Numbered from the stretch's first letter, positions 7,999 through 14,954 are shown. The stretch is DNA of 16,295 bases from Acholeplasmatales bacterium (GCA_900770055.1 CAAGJD010000220.1:1-16295); one strand, 5' to 3'. Numbers and translations are program-made. The notes: generated by a model from the letters alone, not told the origin.

Positions 7999-8034
7999 AA
8001 AATAATATTATTTTGTAAATAATTATTATATAAT
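7999..8034. promoter_or_regulatory. AT-rich divergent promoter region (tentative)
   Basis: The gap between the racemase gene and the plus-strand small ORF holds a palindrome ATTATATAAT (8025-8034) that offers a TATAAT on each strand, and a perfect 16-bp A/T palindrome at 7999-8014. No good -35 is visible on either side. The A/T richness makes chance palindromes likely. Confidence 0.3.
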
Positions 8035-8059
8035 TGCATAAACTAATAATGGTGATAGC

Positions 8060-8143
8060 GTGGATGACATTTTAATATTAACATTAGTACTTTTTATTTT
8101 ACTTTATGCAATATTAAAAATTCCACTAAATGGTAAATGTTAA
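8060..8143 (+). CDS. Possible single-TM microprotein (27 aa)
   Basis: A GTG-initiated frame of 27 codons: an acidic start (MDD), about 16 hydrophobic residues (ILILTLVLFILLYAI), then a short basic/polar tail ending in Cys. This is the usual layout of a one-pass membrane microprotein. GGTGA stands 4 nt before the GTG and a TATAAT at 8029-8034 lies at a suitable distance upstream. A bidirectional terminator follows 12 nt after the stop. I do not recognise a family. In AT-rich DNA a short hydrophobic frame can arise by chance, so this is a candidate only. Confidence 0.35.
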   Translation: MDDILILTLVLFILLYAILKIPLNGKC

Positions 8144-8155
8144 TTTTGCCAAAAG

Positions 8156-8182
8156 AAAAGGGACCTCAAATGGTCCCCTTTT
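8156..8182. terminator. Bidirectional hairpin terminator
   Basis: GGGACC (8160-8165) pairs with GGTCCC (8172-8177), with AAAA before and CTTTT after, so a U tail follows the stem in either direction (one bulged C). It ends the lipoprotein gene on the minus strand and could also end a plus-strand transcript carrying the 27-codon frame. Confidence 0.75.
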
Positions 8183-8183
8183 A

Positions 8184-8717
8184 TTATTCAGTTACTGGAT
8201 AGTTCCAAACAATGTATTGTGCTAAAGCAGCATAATTTAATTTACCATCTAAATAGAAAATTTCATCACCATCAGATTTTGATGAATCGAAAATTTGCTT
8301 TCCATCTCGATATTCTATAGCATCTAGGCCTGAACCTGTATTAATTTCACGTATACCAAGCTTTGAAGTAAGCTCTTCTATTTTTGTTCTACCTTTTTCT
8401 AATATATCAGTAGTATCAATGAAATATACCTTGCCATCGTAATCATAATAATCGAATTCTGTTTGAAGAATAGTTACAGATGTAACTTGCTTTTCTTCAG
8501 ATGATGTACCTAAGAATAAAACAAAATCATCACCATTATCAATCTTATTCTTTGCTTCATCAACTGAAATAGCTACGAAATTATGATCCTTATCTATATC
8601 AGCACCTGCTGTAAGAAAATCCTCATAAAAATCATATGACTCCGAACATGAAGCTAAACTACATACACCTATAATCATTAACGCTATAGCGAATAATACA
8701 TTCTTAATTTTAGACAT
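8184..8717 (-). CDS. Lipoprotein, probable thioredoxin-like fold without CxxC
   Basis: The 177-residue product begins with a signal peptide (MSKIKNVLFAIALMIIGVC) and a lipobox LASC with Cys24 as the lipidation site, so it should sit on the outer face of the cytoplasmic membrane. The mature part, with ISVDEAKNKIDNGDDFVLFLGTSSEEKQ followed by YDYDGKVYFIDTTDI and later GDEIFYLDGKLNYAALAQYI, has the strand/helix order of thioredoxin-like proteins of the bacteriocin-transport-accessory type. At the place of the redox CxxC it has TSSEEK, so no disulfide exchange is expected. GGAGG precedes the ATG and the gene has its own consensus promoter. It lies downstream of the propeller-protein operon but is probably transcribed alone. 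The fold assignment is inferred from pattern only. Confidence 0.75.
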   Translation of the reverse strand: MSKIKNVLFAIALMIIGVCSLASCSESYDFYEDFLTAGADIDKDHNFVAISVDEAKNKIDNGDDFVLFLGTSSEEKQVTSVTILQTEFDYYDYDGKVYFIDTTDILEKGRTKIEELTSKLGIREINTGSGLDAIEYRDGKQIFDSSKSDGDEIFYLDGKLNYAALAQYIVWNYPVTE

Positions 8718-8746
8718 TATAAAACCTCCATAAAAAAACTATCAAT

Positions 8747-8775
8747 ATTATAAACTATATCAAGCTATTTTTCAA
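8747..8775 (-). promoter_or_regulatory. Promoter of the lipoprotein gene
   Basis: On the minus strand TTGAAA (8775-8770), a 17-nt spacer and TATAAT (8752-8747). Predicted start is near 8740, giving a short leader that includes GGAGG. Confidence 0.75.
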
Positions 8776-8798
8776 GTAAAATAAGGAAAAAGACAATA

Positions 8799-10757
8799 CT
8801 ACTTATATTTTTCAGGAATTAAATATTCTCCTCGATAATTTGAAAAGCCTTCATTAGGATATCTATAATATTTATCTGTTTTATGTTTTGTTTCTGCACA
8901 ATAAATCCACATTTCGTTTTGATCCCAGCATATAATTTCATCAATTTCATCACCATCAATATCAAATGCCTCACAGCATAATGTTGGATGATTATCATTT
9001 GGGAATAAGACAACCTTATCTAAATCACCATCAGCAAGCCCTCCATCTATTCCGGCATGAAGTAGTGAAAGAATATGCTTTCCATCATAATTAACGGGAG
9101 TAATTACACTACCATTTGATTGCATTTCCATATGATGAAGTAAATTACTATGACAATCATACATTCCTATAATGCCATCACTACCCCAAAAGGCAGTAGC
9201 ACAAATTTGAAGACCATCTATATTATTATCATATTTAGCTACACTTATTCTTTGAGCATGACCTATTTCATTATGCTTATAGATAGTACCATCTATATTA
9301 ACAATATTCATACCCTCATTACCTGAGGCTAATATTATTCTTTTAGGTTCATTTACATTAAGCCTTGCATAAATGATTTCATCTGTGTGATCTGAATTCA
9401 TCGGAAGACTAAATAGCATTTTACCATCATCATCTATTAAATCATAGCCAACAAGCATTTCATCTTTTCCATCATTATCAAAATCAGCAATATATGGAAA
9501 ATGACCAGTATTTTTATGATGATATCTCCACATTAATTCTTTTTTAGAATTATAAGCCCAAACATTTTGATATCTATCCTTAATTATAAAATCACCCTTA
9601 TACCCTAAGCCTTCAAAATCTGCAACTCTTATTGCATCAACATTTAATCTATAAAATGGTTCATTTTTAACTAAAGGATCATCCTTTATTATTGGTGTTG
9701 GCATACTATCAATAAGCTTAGCAGTTAGTAAATCAATAATTCTAATCTCAAAGTTTTGAGCGTAGATAACCTCAAGTCTTCCATCATTATTGATATCCGC
9801 AATTTGAAATGGTAGATCACAGGATATTAAAGTATTATCTACTGAATTATTAGGTTCACCTATAGTCCATAAAACATTGCCATCAATATCAAAGGCTGTC
9901 ATTGATGATAAATGAGCAAATGAATCCCTTATCATTCTTTTTTGATGCTGAGCTAGAACAAAAATAACCTTATTATCAACCCTAGCAATTCTTAATTGTC
10001 TACCACTTCCAAAGTTTTGTAAATTAATTTTCTTTATGCATTTAAGCTTAGGGTATTCTTTTCTTTTAATTAAGAGTCTTTCCTCTTCTATTTTTTCATT
10101 TTTAATATGACTATCATATTCAAAGTCAGTCATATCAACTATAACATCACTATATTGACAAGCACTTTTAGCTACTAAAGCAACAAGACCAGCTCTAAAA
10201 GCTATTTTACCTATTAAATATAAAACATTATTAACATAAACCATTACATCATCATTAACAACAATTTTTATATGATAAGTTTCTAAAGAATCTGTAATAA
10301 GCTCACTACTAGCAATTATTTCAAAGCTCTCTTCGTATCTTTTATATAATGTAATACTATTGCCATTCATCCCAACAGCATAATAATCTCTTGATGTTAC
10401 ATAACAAAAGGCCATACCACAATAATTATTAAGCTCAAATAATCTTATATTATATTCAAGTGTAAAGCTTGAATATAGTTTAGTTTTATTTACTAAACAA
10501 CAATAAACATTTTTAAAAGCTCCACTAGAATTATCTCCACGGTTTTGTTCCATATATCTTTTATTTCCATCACTAGTAACAAGCCAGCTACCATCTAAAC
10601 TACGCCATTGATGAAGTGCAATTGGGTCATACCAGTTACCATAATTACCTGGCATAACAACATGGTGGTATTCACCTAAAGCAGAATGACCCTTGTCATA
10701 TGGAAATTCACCTAAATCTAGATTGCTAAAATCCTCTTTTATTATTCTCATTATCAA
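8799..10757 (-). CDS. FG-GAP/beta-propeller protein resembling rhamnogalacturonan lyases, intracellular
   Basis: The 652-residue protein has two parts. Residues about 1-215 look like a concanavalin/DUF1080-type beta-sandwich (FTLEYNIRLFELNNYCGMAFCYVTSRDYYAVGM, then YHIKIVVNDDVMVYVNN). Residues about 245-625 look like a propeller with FG-GAP-type calcium loops: DINNDGRLE (321-329), DFDNDGKDE (425-433), DIDGDEIDE (599-607). The run IADFDNDGKDEMLVGYDLID...GHAQRISVAKYD resembles family PL11 rhamnogalacturonan lyases and related predicted polysaccharide-active proteins. No signal peptide or TM segment is seen, so it should be cytoplasmic and would act on imported oligosaccharides if it is an enzyme. 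The TTG at 10757 is 5 nt after AGAGG; an ATG two codons later (10751) is an equally good start. It overlaps the HAD gene by 32 bases, as third gene of the WYL operon. Enzyme activity is unproven. Confidence 0.75.
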   Translation of the reverse strand: MIMRIIKEDFSNLDLGEFPYDKGHSALGEYHHVVMPGNYGNWYDPIALHQWRSLDGSWLVTSDGNKRYMEQNRGDNSSGAFKNVYCCLVNKTKLYSSFTLEYNIRLFELNNYCGMAFCYVTSRDYYAVGMNGNSITLYKRYEESFEIIASSELITDSLETYHIKIVVNDDVMVYVNNVLYLIGKIAFRAGLVALVAKSACQYSDVIVDMTDFEYDSHIKNEKIEEERLLIKRKEYPKLKCIKKINLQNFGSGRQLRIARVDNKVIFVLAQHQKRMIRDSFAHLSSMTAFDIDGNVLWTIGEPNNSVDNTLISCDLPFQIADINNDGRLEVIYAQNFEIRIIDLLTAKLIDSMPTPIIKDDPLVKNEPFYRLNVDAIRVADFEGLGYKGDFIIKDRYQNVWAYNSKKELMWRYHHKNTGHFPYIADFDNDGKDEMLVGYDLIDDDGKMLFSLPMNSDHTDEIIYARLNVNEPKRIILASGNEGMNIVNIDGTIYKHNEIGHAQRISVAKYDNNIDGLQICATAFWGSDGIIGMYDCHSNLLHHMEMQSNGSVITPVNYDGKHILSLLHAGIDGGLADGDLDKVVLFPNDNHPTLCCEAFDIDGDEIDEIICWDQNEMWIYCAETKHKTDKYYRYPNEGFSNYRGEYLIPEKYK

Positions 10758-11385
10758 TAATACCTCTCAAATCATTAATTGTATCTAAAATTGTTACATT
10801 AGCTTTTTTAAGCACATCAACAGATTGATGTCCACAGCTAACTAAGTAGCATTTCATGCCAAGGCATTTACTAACCTCAAAGTCATGTAGGGTATCACCA
10901 ATAAATATAGCCTCATCACAATTGATATTGTTCTTCTTAACAAAATCAATTGCTATATCAACCTTACTAGAGGCATGAATATTATCAATACCTAAAATAT
11001 CATCAAATATATCAACAATACCATAATGTGTACATTGTTCTAAAAGATTATTTCTTTCACTTGCTGATAAAATATAAGTTTTAATACCATTATCTTTAAA
11101 ATACTTAATAGTATCCTTTATATTAGGAAATAATCCACATTCTAGACTTCTTGGCTGATATTCATCAATGAATTTAACTGCTAAAGATTCAAATGATTCG
11201 ATGTTAAAATCAACACCTGCAGCTTCATAATATTTAATTATTGGAAATGTAAATATTTCTTTATATCTTTTTTTAGTCACTAAAGGTTTATTTTGCCCTG
11301 CTAAAAGCTTATTTAATAGCTCAAGGCATAAATCAACGTCATCAATAATTGTTCCGTTAAAATCAAAAAATATATATTTAATCAT
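10726..11385 (-). CDS. HAD-family hydrolase, phosphoglycolate-phosphatase-like
   Basis: This is a 219-residue haloacid-dehalogenase-type phosphatase with an alpha-helical C1 cap between motifs I and II. Seen: motif I FFDFNGTIIDD with nucleophile D8, motif II S107 in ILSASE, motif III K141 in SSKVDIA, motif IV IGDTLHD (162-168). In motif I the second Asp (D+2), normally the general acid/base, is Asn10 (DFNGT for DxDGT). I believe the same change occurs in other Bacillota HAD proteins, so it need not mean inactivity, though it should slow phosphate-ester turnover. It overlaps the WYL gene by one base (TAATG) and the propeller gene by 32, so the three are co-translated. A sugar phosphate from the same pathway is a plausible substrate; this is inference. 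Confidence 0.85.
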   Translation of the reverse strand: MIKYIFFDFNGTIIDDVDLCLELLNKLLAGQNKPLVTKKRYKEIFTFPIIKYYEAAGVDFNIESFESLAVKFIDEYQPRSLECGLFPNIKDTIKYFKDNGIKTYILSASERNNLLEQCTHYGIVDIFDDILGIDNIHASSKVDIAIDFVKKNNINCDEAIFIGDTLHDFEVSKCLGMKCYLVSCGHQSVDVLKKANVTILDTINDLRGIIDNENNKRGF

Positions 11386-12329
11386 TATGAATATAAATCT
11401 AATAAGGCTTCTATTTCCTTACTGATATCCTCCTTTAGCCATTCTGGTGATAATACACTACAATTAGCTCCAAATGATAAAACAAATGATTTTATCATAT
11501 CCTTATTTTGCATATCACATTCTAAAATACAAGTATTATCATCTATTATTTCGATGTTTTGATTCTTACCATAAATTCTTTCTGTAATAGCAACATTTAA
11601 TCCCTTTAGTTTAAGTCTAACTTTATAATATTCTCCATTCTTTTTCATTCCAAATGAATCTAAATAATCAGATTCATTATAGGTTTTTAAAATAGTAAAA
11701 TGATTTTTTGTTTGATATATTTTATTAATTCTATTAAGTTTAAAATAGCCTAAATCATTAATACTTTCGTTAAATGCTAAAACAAACCAACCACCATTAT
11801 ATAAAAATAATTTATAAGGATGAATAATATGCTTTTTCAAAACATTTTTTGTAGATAAATAATCAATTTCACATTTTAATTGAATTTCTATTGCATCACT
11901 AAGCGTGTAATAAAGATTTTGTAGCTGATTTTTATCAATAGATATTGGAAATCTTTCAATCATTGAAATAGGCATTATCTCATTTTTTCTTTTAAATGTA
12001 GATAAAACCTTACCAACAGCCTTATAATATTCATCAAATTCTACATAATCACTTTTTTTAGAAAGATATTCTACCGATTCTTGGATTACCTTTCTTTCAT
12101 TAAGTGAAAGATTAACAGCTGGTAAAGTTGAGGATTTATCAAGCTTATAGCCACCATAAATACCCTTTTGTGTTAATACTGTATATCCTACTATTTCAAT
12201 TTCTTTAATATATTCTCTAATATTTCGAGGATTAATCTCTAATAAATCAGCAAGCTCCTTAGTAGAAACATAATCATCTCTTGCGCTTAATAGTTGAATT
12301 AGCATTATACATGCAGCAGTTTTATTCAT
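11385..12329 (-). CDS. WYL-domain transcriptional regulator with N-terminal HTH
   Basis: A 314-residue regulator. Residues about 5-60 form a winged HTH of the HTH_11 type (YVSTKELADLLEINPRNIREYIKEIEIVGYTV, with wing GIYGGYKL). Residues about 140-210 form a WYL domain, with the name-giving motif as WFVL (181-184) in HPYKLFLYNGGWFVLAFNES followed by FKLNRI. A C-terminal extension domain follows (about 235-314). WYL domains bind nucleic-acid or nucleotide-type ligands and act as sensors in many bacterial regulators. It is first in an operon with the HAD and propeller genes. GGGGTG precedes the ATG by 5 nt. Paired AATGTGAC repeats around its own promoter suggest autoregulation. A role in sugar use is inferred from its neighbours only. 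Confidence 0.88.
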   Translation of the reverse strand: MNKTAACIMLIQLLSARDDYVSTKELADLLEINPRNIREYIKEIEIVGYTVLTQKGIYGGYKLDKSSTLPAVNLSLNERKVIQESVEYLSKKSDYVEFDEYYKAVGKVLSTFKRKNEIMPISMIERFPISIDKNQLQNLYYTLSDAIEIQLKCEIDYLSTKNVLKKHIIHPYKLFLYNGGWFVLAFNESINDLGYFKLNRINKIYQTKNHFTILKTYNESDYLDSFGMKKNGEYYKVRLKLKGLNVAITERIYGKNQNIEIIDDNTCILECDMQNKDMIKSFVLSFGANCSVLSPEWLKEDISKEIEALLDLYS

Positions 12330-12340
12330 AGTATCACCCC

Positions 12341-12374
12341 GTCACATTAATTTTAACATTAATAATGTCACATT
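12341..12374. repeat. Paired GTCACATT direct repeats, candidate operator
   Basis: GTCACATT occurs at 12341-12348 and 12367-12374, 26 bp apart. One copy covers the -35/spacer border and the other the region just after the -10 of the WYL operon promoter, which is where a repressor would block transcription. Confidence 0.45.
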
Positions 12375-12378
12375 TCAA
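12350..12378 (-). promoter_or_regulatory. Promoter of the WYL-HAD-propeller operon
   Basis: On the minus strand TTGAAA (12378-12373), a 17-nt spacer and TAAAAT (12355-12350) preceded by TGT (extended -10). Transcription should start near 12343, so the leader is about 14 nt and nearly all of it is the ribosome site. Confidence 0.7.
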
Positions 12379-12390
12379 GGATAAGAAAAA

Positions 12391-12418
12391 GAAAAAATCT
12401 CCATATTAATATGGAGAT
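12391..12418 (-). terminator. Terminator of tRNA-His
   Basis: A perfect 22-bp palindrome (12397-12418) whose minus-strand transcript forms a hairpin starting ATCTCC and is followed by six U residues. It lies 14 nt past the tRNA 3' end. Confidence 0.8.
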
Positions 12419-12431
12419 AATTATCTAATAA

Positions 12432-12508
12432 TGGGGCGCATAACGCGATTCGAACGCGCGCATGACGGAGCCACAATCCGCTGTGTTAACCGCTTCACCA
12501 TATGCGCC
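12432..12508 (-). tRNA. tRNA-His (GTG anticodon)
   Basis: A complete cloverleaf on the minus strand: acceptor GCGCATA with TATGCGC, anticodon arm GCGGA-TTGTGGC-TCCGT with anticodon GTG, T-arm GCGCG-TTCGAAT-CGCGT and encoded CCA. The extra 5' G (position -1, at 12508) faces C73, the identity element of histidine tRNA. It has its own promoter and terminator. Confidence 0.95.
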
Positions 12509-12538
12509 ATATTACACATTTGCAAACGTGCATTTATT

Positions 12539-12566
12539 ATTATACTTATTTTTTGCCATTTGTAAA
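12539..12566 (-). promoter_or_regulatory. Promoter of tRNA-His
   Basis: On the minus strand TTTACA (12566-12561), a 16-nt spacer and TATAAT (12544-12539), about 30 nt before the tRNA. It is back to back with the promoter of the plus-strand membrane protein gene, the two -35 boxes being 9 bp apart. Confidence 0.65.
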
Positions 12567-12575
12567 TAGTTAAGG

Positions 12576-12603
12576 TTGAATTTTTTTTAAAAAATGATAC
12601 AAT
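12576..12603 (+). promoter_or_regulatory. Promoter of the membrane protein-galU operon
   Basis: TTGAAT (12576-12581), a 16-nt spacer and TACAAT (12598-12603) with TGA just before it (extended -10). A leader of about 27 nt carries AGGAAGGG before the ATG at 12637. Confidence 0.65.
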
Positions 12604-12636
12604 ATGTTATGAATATATTAGGAAGGGTTTTTAAAT

Positions 12637-13773
12637 ATGATTAAAACAATTTTAAAGGTTGTATACTTTACATTCGCTGCGATTATCGGAGTAATAGTAT
12701 ACTCAATGGGATACCAAAGTTCAACTTATGAAGCTGTCGAATCTAAAATTAATGGATTCATTGAAAAGGGAGAATATAAAAACGTTGCTAGAATCTTTGG
12801 AGCATTATTTGATCAAAGAAATCTAGCTGAAAATGTTGAATCAGATAAATTGGATATGGCAATATTTGCTGGTGCTACAGAATTAAAGGTTAATTACTAT
12901 ACTAAAGCTGAGGATGATAAATACACTACAAATACATTCCATACATATGATAAAGCTTATTATATTTATTTATTTAATCCAACATTCGAAAGACAACAGG
13001 GTAATATTGATGGAAAATACATTGATAATACTGCCATTACATTCTTTAATGAAGATGGAAAAGCTTATAATCACTATTTTACATTAAATAATGAAGTAAA
13101 TAAAAGCATTTATGTTGAAAAGCCATTATCAGTTAATGAAGCACTAATGTATGGTCAAAGAGACCAAAGTACTTTCTTTAGTAATTGGGGATTTTATAAC
13201 TTTACATTTGATAAAGGATATATTGACGCAATTGTAAGTGAGCATTTAAATGGTAAGCCAATTACTGCTATTAATGTTACACAAGGCTTAGGAGATAAGG
13301 GTAGCTTTGTTTTAGAAACAAACTTTAGTGTTAATCTAGATTTTTCACAAGAATTCTTTACAGATGTAAATCCATTAGTTGAAGCAAATTCTACATTTAT
13401 TCCAATTAACGATAAATATCAAAGTGGTAGTGGTATTACTAAAGATGAATATGATGAAGCCTATAAACAATATCAACAAAAAACAGATGGTTTCCAAGAA
13501 ACATTTTTTGAAAATGAGAATTATATAACTACTTTCTCTCAAAATGAGATTGTGCCTAATACAATAATTTGGAAGGCAATCGGTATGGTAGTTTTATATG
13601 TGTTAGTAGTTATTATTCTATACTTCTTACTATTTAAGCTAAAATGGATTAAGAGCCTTATTTTTAGAGATAGAAAGGGAAGAAATATTCCTAATAAGAT
13701 TTCTCCTAAAAAGGAAGCTATTGATGCAAAATATCAAGAAATCAATAATCAAAACAACAATAACAATAAATAA
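12637..13773 (+). CDS. Two-TM membrane protein of unknown function
   Basis: I do not recognise a family. The 378 residues contain an N-terminal TM segment (about 5-24, ILKVVYFTFAAIIGVIVY), a soluble middle part of nearly 290 residues that should lie outside the cell, a second TM segment (about 312-333, WKAIGMVVLYVLVVIILYFLL), and a basic cytoplasmic tail (KLKWIKSLIFRDRKGRN) ending in an Asn-rich run (QNNNNNK). With the positive residues after TM2, an N-in/C-in topology fits. AGGAAGGG lies 9 nt before the ATG. galU starts 24 nt after the stop without a terminator between, so the two form an operon; a role in envelope or glycan assembly is plausible from that alone. Confidence 0.8.
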   Translation: MIKTILKVVYFTFAAIIGVIVYSMGYQSSTYEAVESKINGFIEKGEYKNVARIFGALFDQRNLAENVESDKLDMAIFAGATELKVNYYTKAEDDKYTTNTFHTYDKAYYIYLFNPTFERQQGNIDGKYIDNTAITFFNEDGKAYNHYFTLNNEVNKSIYVEKPLSVNEALMYGQRDQSTFFSNWGFYNFTFDKGYIDAIVSEHLNGKPITAINVTQGLGDKGSFVLETNFSVNLDFSQEFFTDVNPLVEANSTFIPINDKYQSGSGITKDEYDEAYKQYQQKTDGFQETFFENENYITTFSQNEIVPNTIIWKAIGMVVLYVLVVIILYFLLFKLKWIKSLIFRDRKGRNIPNKISPKKEAIDAKYQEINNQNNNNNK

Positions 13774-13797
13774 TTATTAAATGGGGAATGGTATTAT

Positions 13798-14676
13798 ATG
13801 AATAAAATAAAAAAAGCAGTTATACCTGCTGCAGGTTTTGGAACAAGATTTTTACCATTTACTAAAGCAATACCTAAAGAGATGCTTCCAATTATTGATA
13901 CTCCAACAATTGAACACATTGTTAGAGAAGCAGTTGAAAGTGGTATTGAGGAAGTATTAATAATCATTAATACTGATAAAGAATGCTTAAGAACACACTT
14001 TGGGCATAATGAGAAGCTTGAAAAATTCCTTGAAGGTAAAAATAAATTTGAGGAGCTTGAGATTATTAAAGAACTCCCAAAGCTTGTAAAGGTATCATAC
14101 ACATATCAGCATGAACAATTAGGCTTAGGACATGCAGTATTATGTGCTAAGGAATTTGCAAATGGTGAGGCATTCGCACTTCTTCTAGGTGATGATGTAT
14201 ATGTTGGAAAAAATGAACCTGCAACATTACAACTAATTAAGGCTTATGAAAAAACAAATTGTTCAATTTTAGGTACTTTAGAGGTACCTTTAGAGGACGT
14301 TTCAAAATATGGTATTTGTGAACCAGCCTCAGATCAATCAGGCAATTTAATGATGTTAAAAAGCGTTGTTGAAAAACCAAAAATGGATGAAGCTCCTTCT
14401 AGGCTAGCCATTGGTGGTAGATATATTCTTACAAATACAATATTTAAATATCTAGAAAGTCAAACTAGAGGTAAAGGTGGAGAAATCCAACTTACTGATT
14501 CAATCTTAAGAATGATGGCTGAAGAAAATGTTTATTCATTGTCTATTGATGGTGCAAGATATGATATGGGTTCTAAGAAAGGTTTCTTAGAAGCAACTAT
14601 TGATTTTGCATTAAATAGAGATGATTTAAAAGATGATATGATTCGCATTCTTAAATCAAAGATTAATAATTTATAA
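13798..14676 (+). CDS. galU: UTP-glucose-1-phosphate uridylyltransferase
   Basis: It makes UDP-glucose and pyrophosphate from UTP and glucose-1-phosphate in the cytoplasm, feeding glycolipid, teichoic acid and capsule synthesis. Seen: nucleotidyltransferase signature AVIPAAGFGTRFLPFTKAIPKEMLPI (8-33), YQHEQLGLGHAVL, LLGDDVY with the metal-binding Asp pair, SKYGI, VEKP, GRYIL, GEIQLTDSI and DMGSKKGF. The 292 residues match the family. It is the second gene of an operon with the two-TM protein and ends at a strong terminator. Confidence 0.95.
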   Translation: MNKIKKAVIPAAGFGTRFLPFTKAIPKEMLPIIDTPTIEHIVREAVESGIEEVLIIINTDKECLRTHFGHNEKLEKFLEGKNKFEELEIIKELPKLVKVSYTYQHEQLGLGHAVLCAKEFANGEAFALLLGDDVYVGKNEPATLQLIKAYEKTNCSILGTLEVPLEDVSKYGICEPASDQSGNLMMLKSVVEKPKMDEAPSRLAIGGRYILTNTIFKYLESQTRGKGGEIQLTDSILRMMAEENVYSLSIDGARYDMGSKKGFLEATIDFALNRDDLKDDMIRILKSKINNL

Positions 14677-14684
14677 ATTCAATT

Positions 14685-14713
14685 AGGTCACAATAAAAAT
14701 TGTGACCTTTTTA
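14685..14713 (+). terminator. Terminator of the galU operon
   Basis: A 10-bp perfect stem (AGGTCACAAT at 14685-14694 with ATTGTGACCT at 14699-14708, AAAA loop) followed by TTTTT. Confidence 0.9.
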
Positions 14714-14720
14714 TTATCTA

Positions 14721-14745
14721 AAAAGAAAAAAGTCCTCTTAAGGAC
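14721..14745 (-). terminator. Minus-strand terminator in the galU downstream gap
   Basis: On the minus strand GTCCT, a 4-nt loop and AGGAC (14745-14732) are followed by TTTTTTCTTTT. On the plus strand the hairpin is not followed by a U run, so it serves leftward transcripts. The coding gene on that strand already has its own terminator at 14911-14941, which implies a separate leftward RNA. Confidence 0.7.
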
Positions 14746-14814
14746 AGAAAAAAGAATGTTGTGAATTTTAAAAATGAAAACTAGTTGTCTAAGGAAAAAA
14801 GGTTCCCTAGACAA
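14721..14814 (-). ncRNA. Candidate small RNA, about 90 nt
   Basis: Between a minus-strand TATAAT (14825-14820) and the terminator at 14721-14745 lies about 90 nt with no ATG-led frame. The RNA would begin near 14814 with a stable hairpin (TTGTCTA pairing with TAGACAA, inner GGAA/TTCC), continue with an A/U-rich single-stranded stretch and end in the terminator: the common bacterial sRNA architecture. I do not recognise a family (not tmRNA, 6S or RNase P by size). The 5' hairpin is followed by TTTTCATTTTT and could instead be a backup terminator for the upstream gene. Confidence 0.4.
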
Positions 14815-14819
14815 TTAGT

Positions 14820-14848
14820 ATTATAGTACTCAAAAACTAAAAAGCAAA
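14820..14848 (-). promoter_or_regulatory. Possible promoter of the candidate small RNA
   Basis: The minus strand has TATAAT at 14825-14820. The -35 is weak: TTTGCT at 17 nt or TTGCTT at 16 nt. Two operator-like repeats begin directly upstream. Confidence 0.4.
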
Positions 14849-14849
14849 T

Positions 14850-14893
14850 TAATAGCGTTTACATATTTTTATAATAACGTTTACATATTTTTA
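14850..14893 (-). repeat. Tandem 16-bp repeat with two cre-like sites
   Basis: CGTTTACATATTTTTA occurs at 14856-14871 and 14878-14893, a 22-bp period (about two helical turns). Read on the minus strand, each copy is part of ATGTAAACGYTATTA (14850-14864 and 14872-14886), which fits the CcpA/LacI-family cre consensus TGWAANCGNTNWCA at 13 of 14 positions. Such sites bind CcpA or a LacI-type repressor. Confidence 0.5.
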
Positions 14894-14910
14894 AGTATTT
14901 TTACAGCATA

Positions 14911-14941
14911 ATAAAGGGCCTAATTTTCATAGGCCCTCTTT
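14911..14941 (-). terminator. Terminator of the repetitive surface protein gene
   Basis: On the minus strand AGGGCCTA (14937-14930), a 7-nt loop and TAGGCCCT (14922-14915) are followed by TTATT. Flanking GCATAATAA/TTATTATGC sequences can lengthen the stem. Confidence 0.8.
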
Positions 14942-14954
14942 GCATTATTATGCG

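Noticed and set aside
8819..9013. Minus-strand frame of 64 codons inside the propeller gene
   Set aside because: It is an out-of-frame shadow of the FG-GAP region in the same strand.
13794..14102. Minus-strand frame of 102 codons opposite galU
   Set aside because: It is antisense to strongly conserved galU sequence, has Ser/Leu-rich shadow composition and no ribosome site of note.
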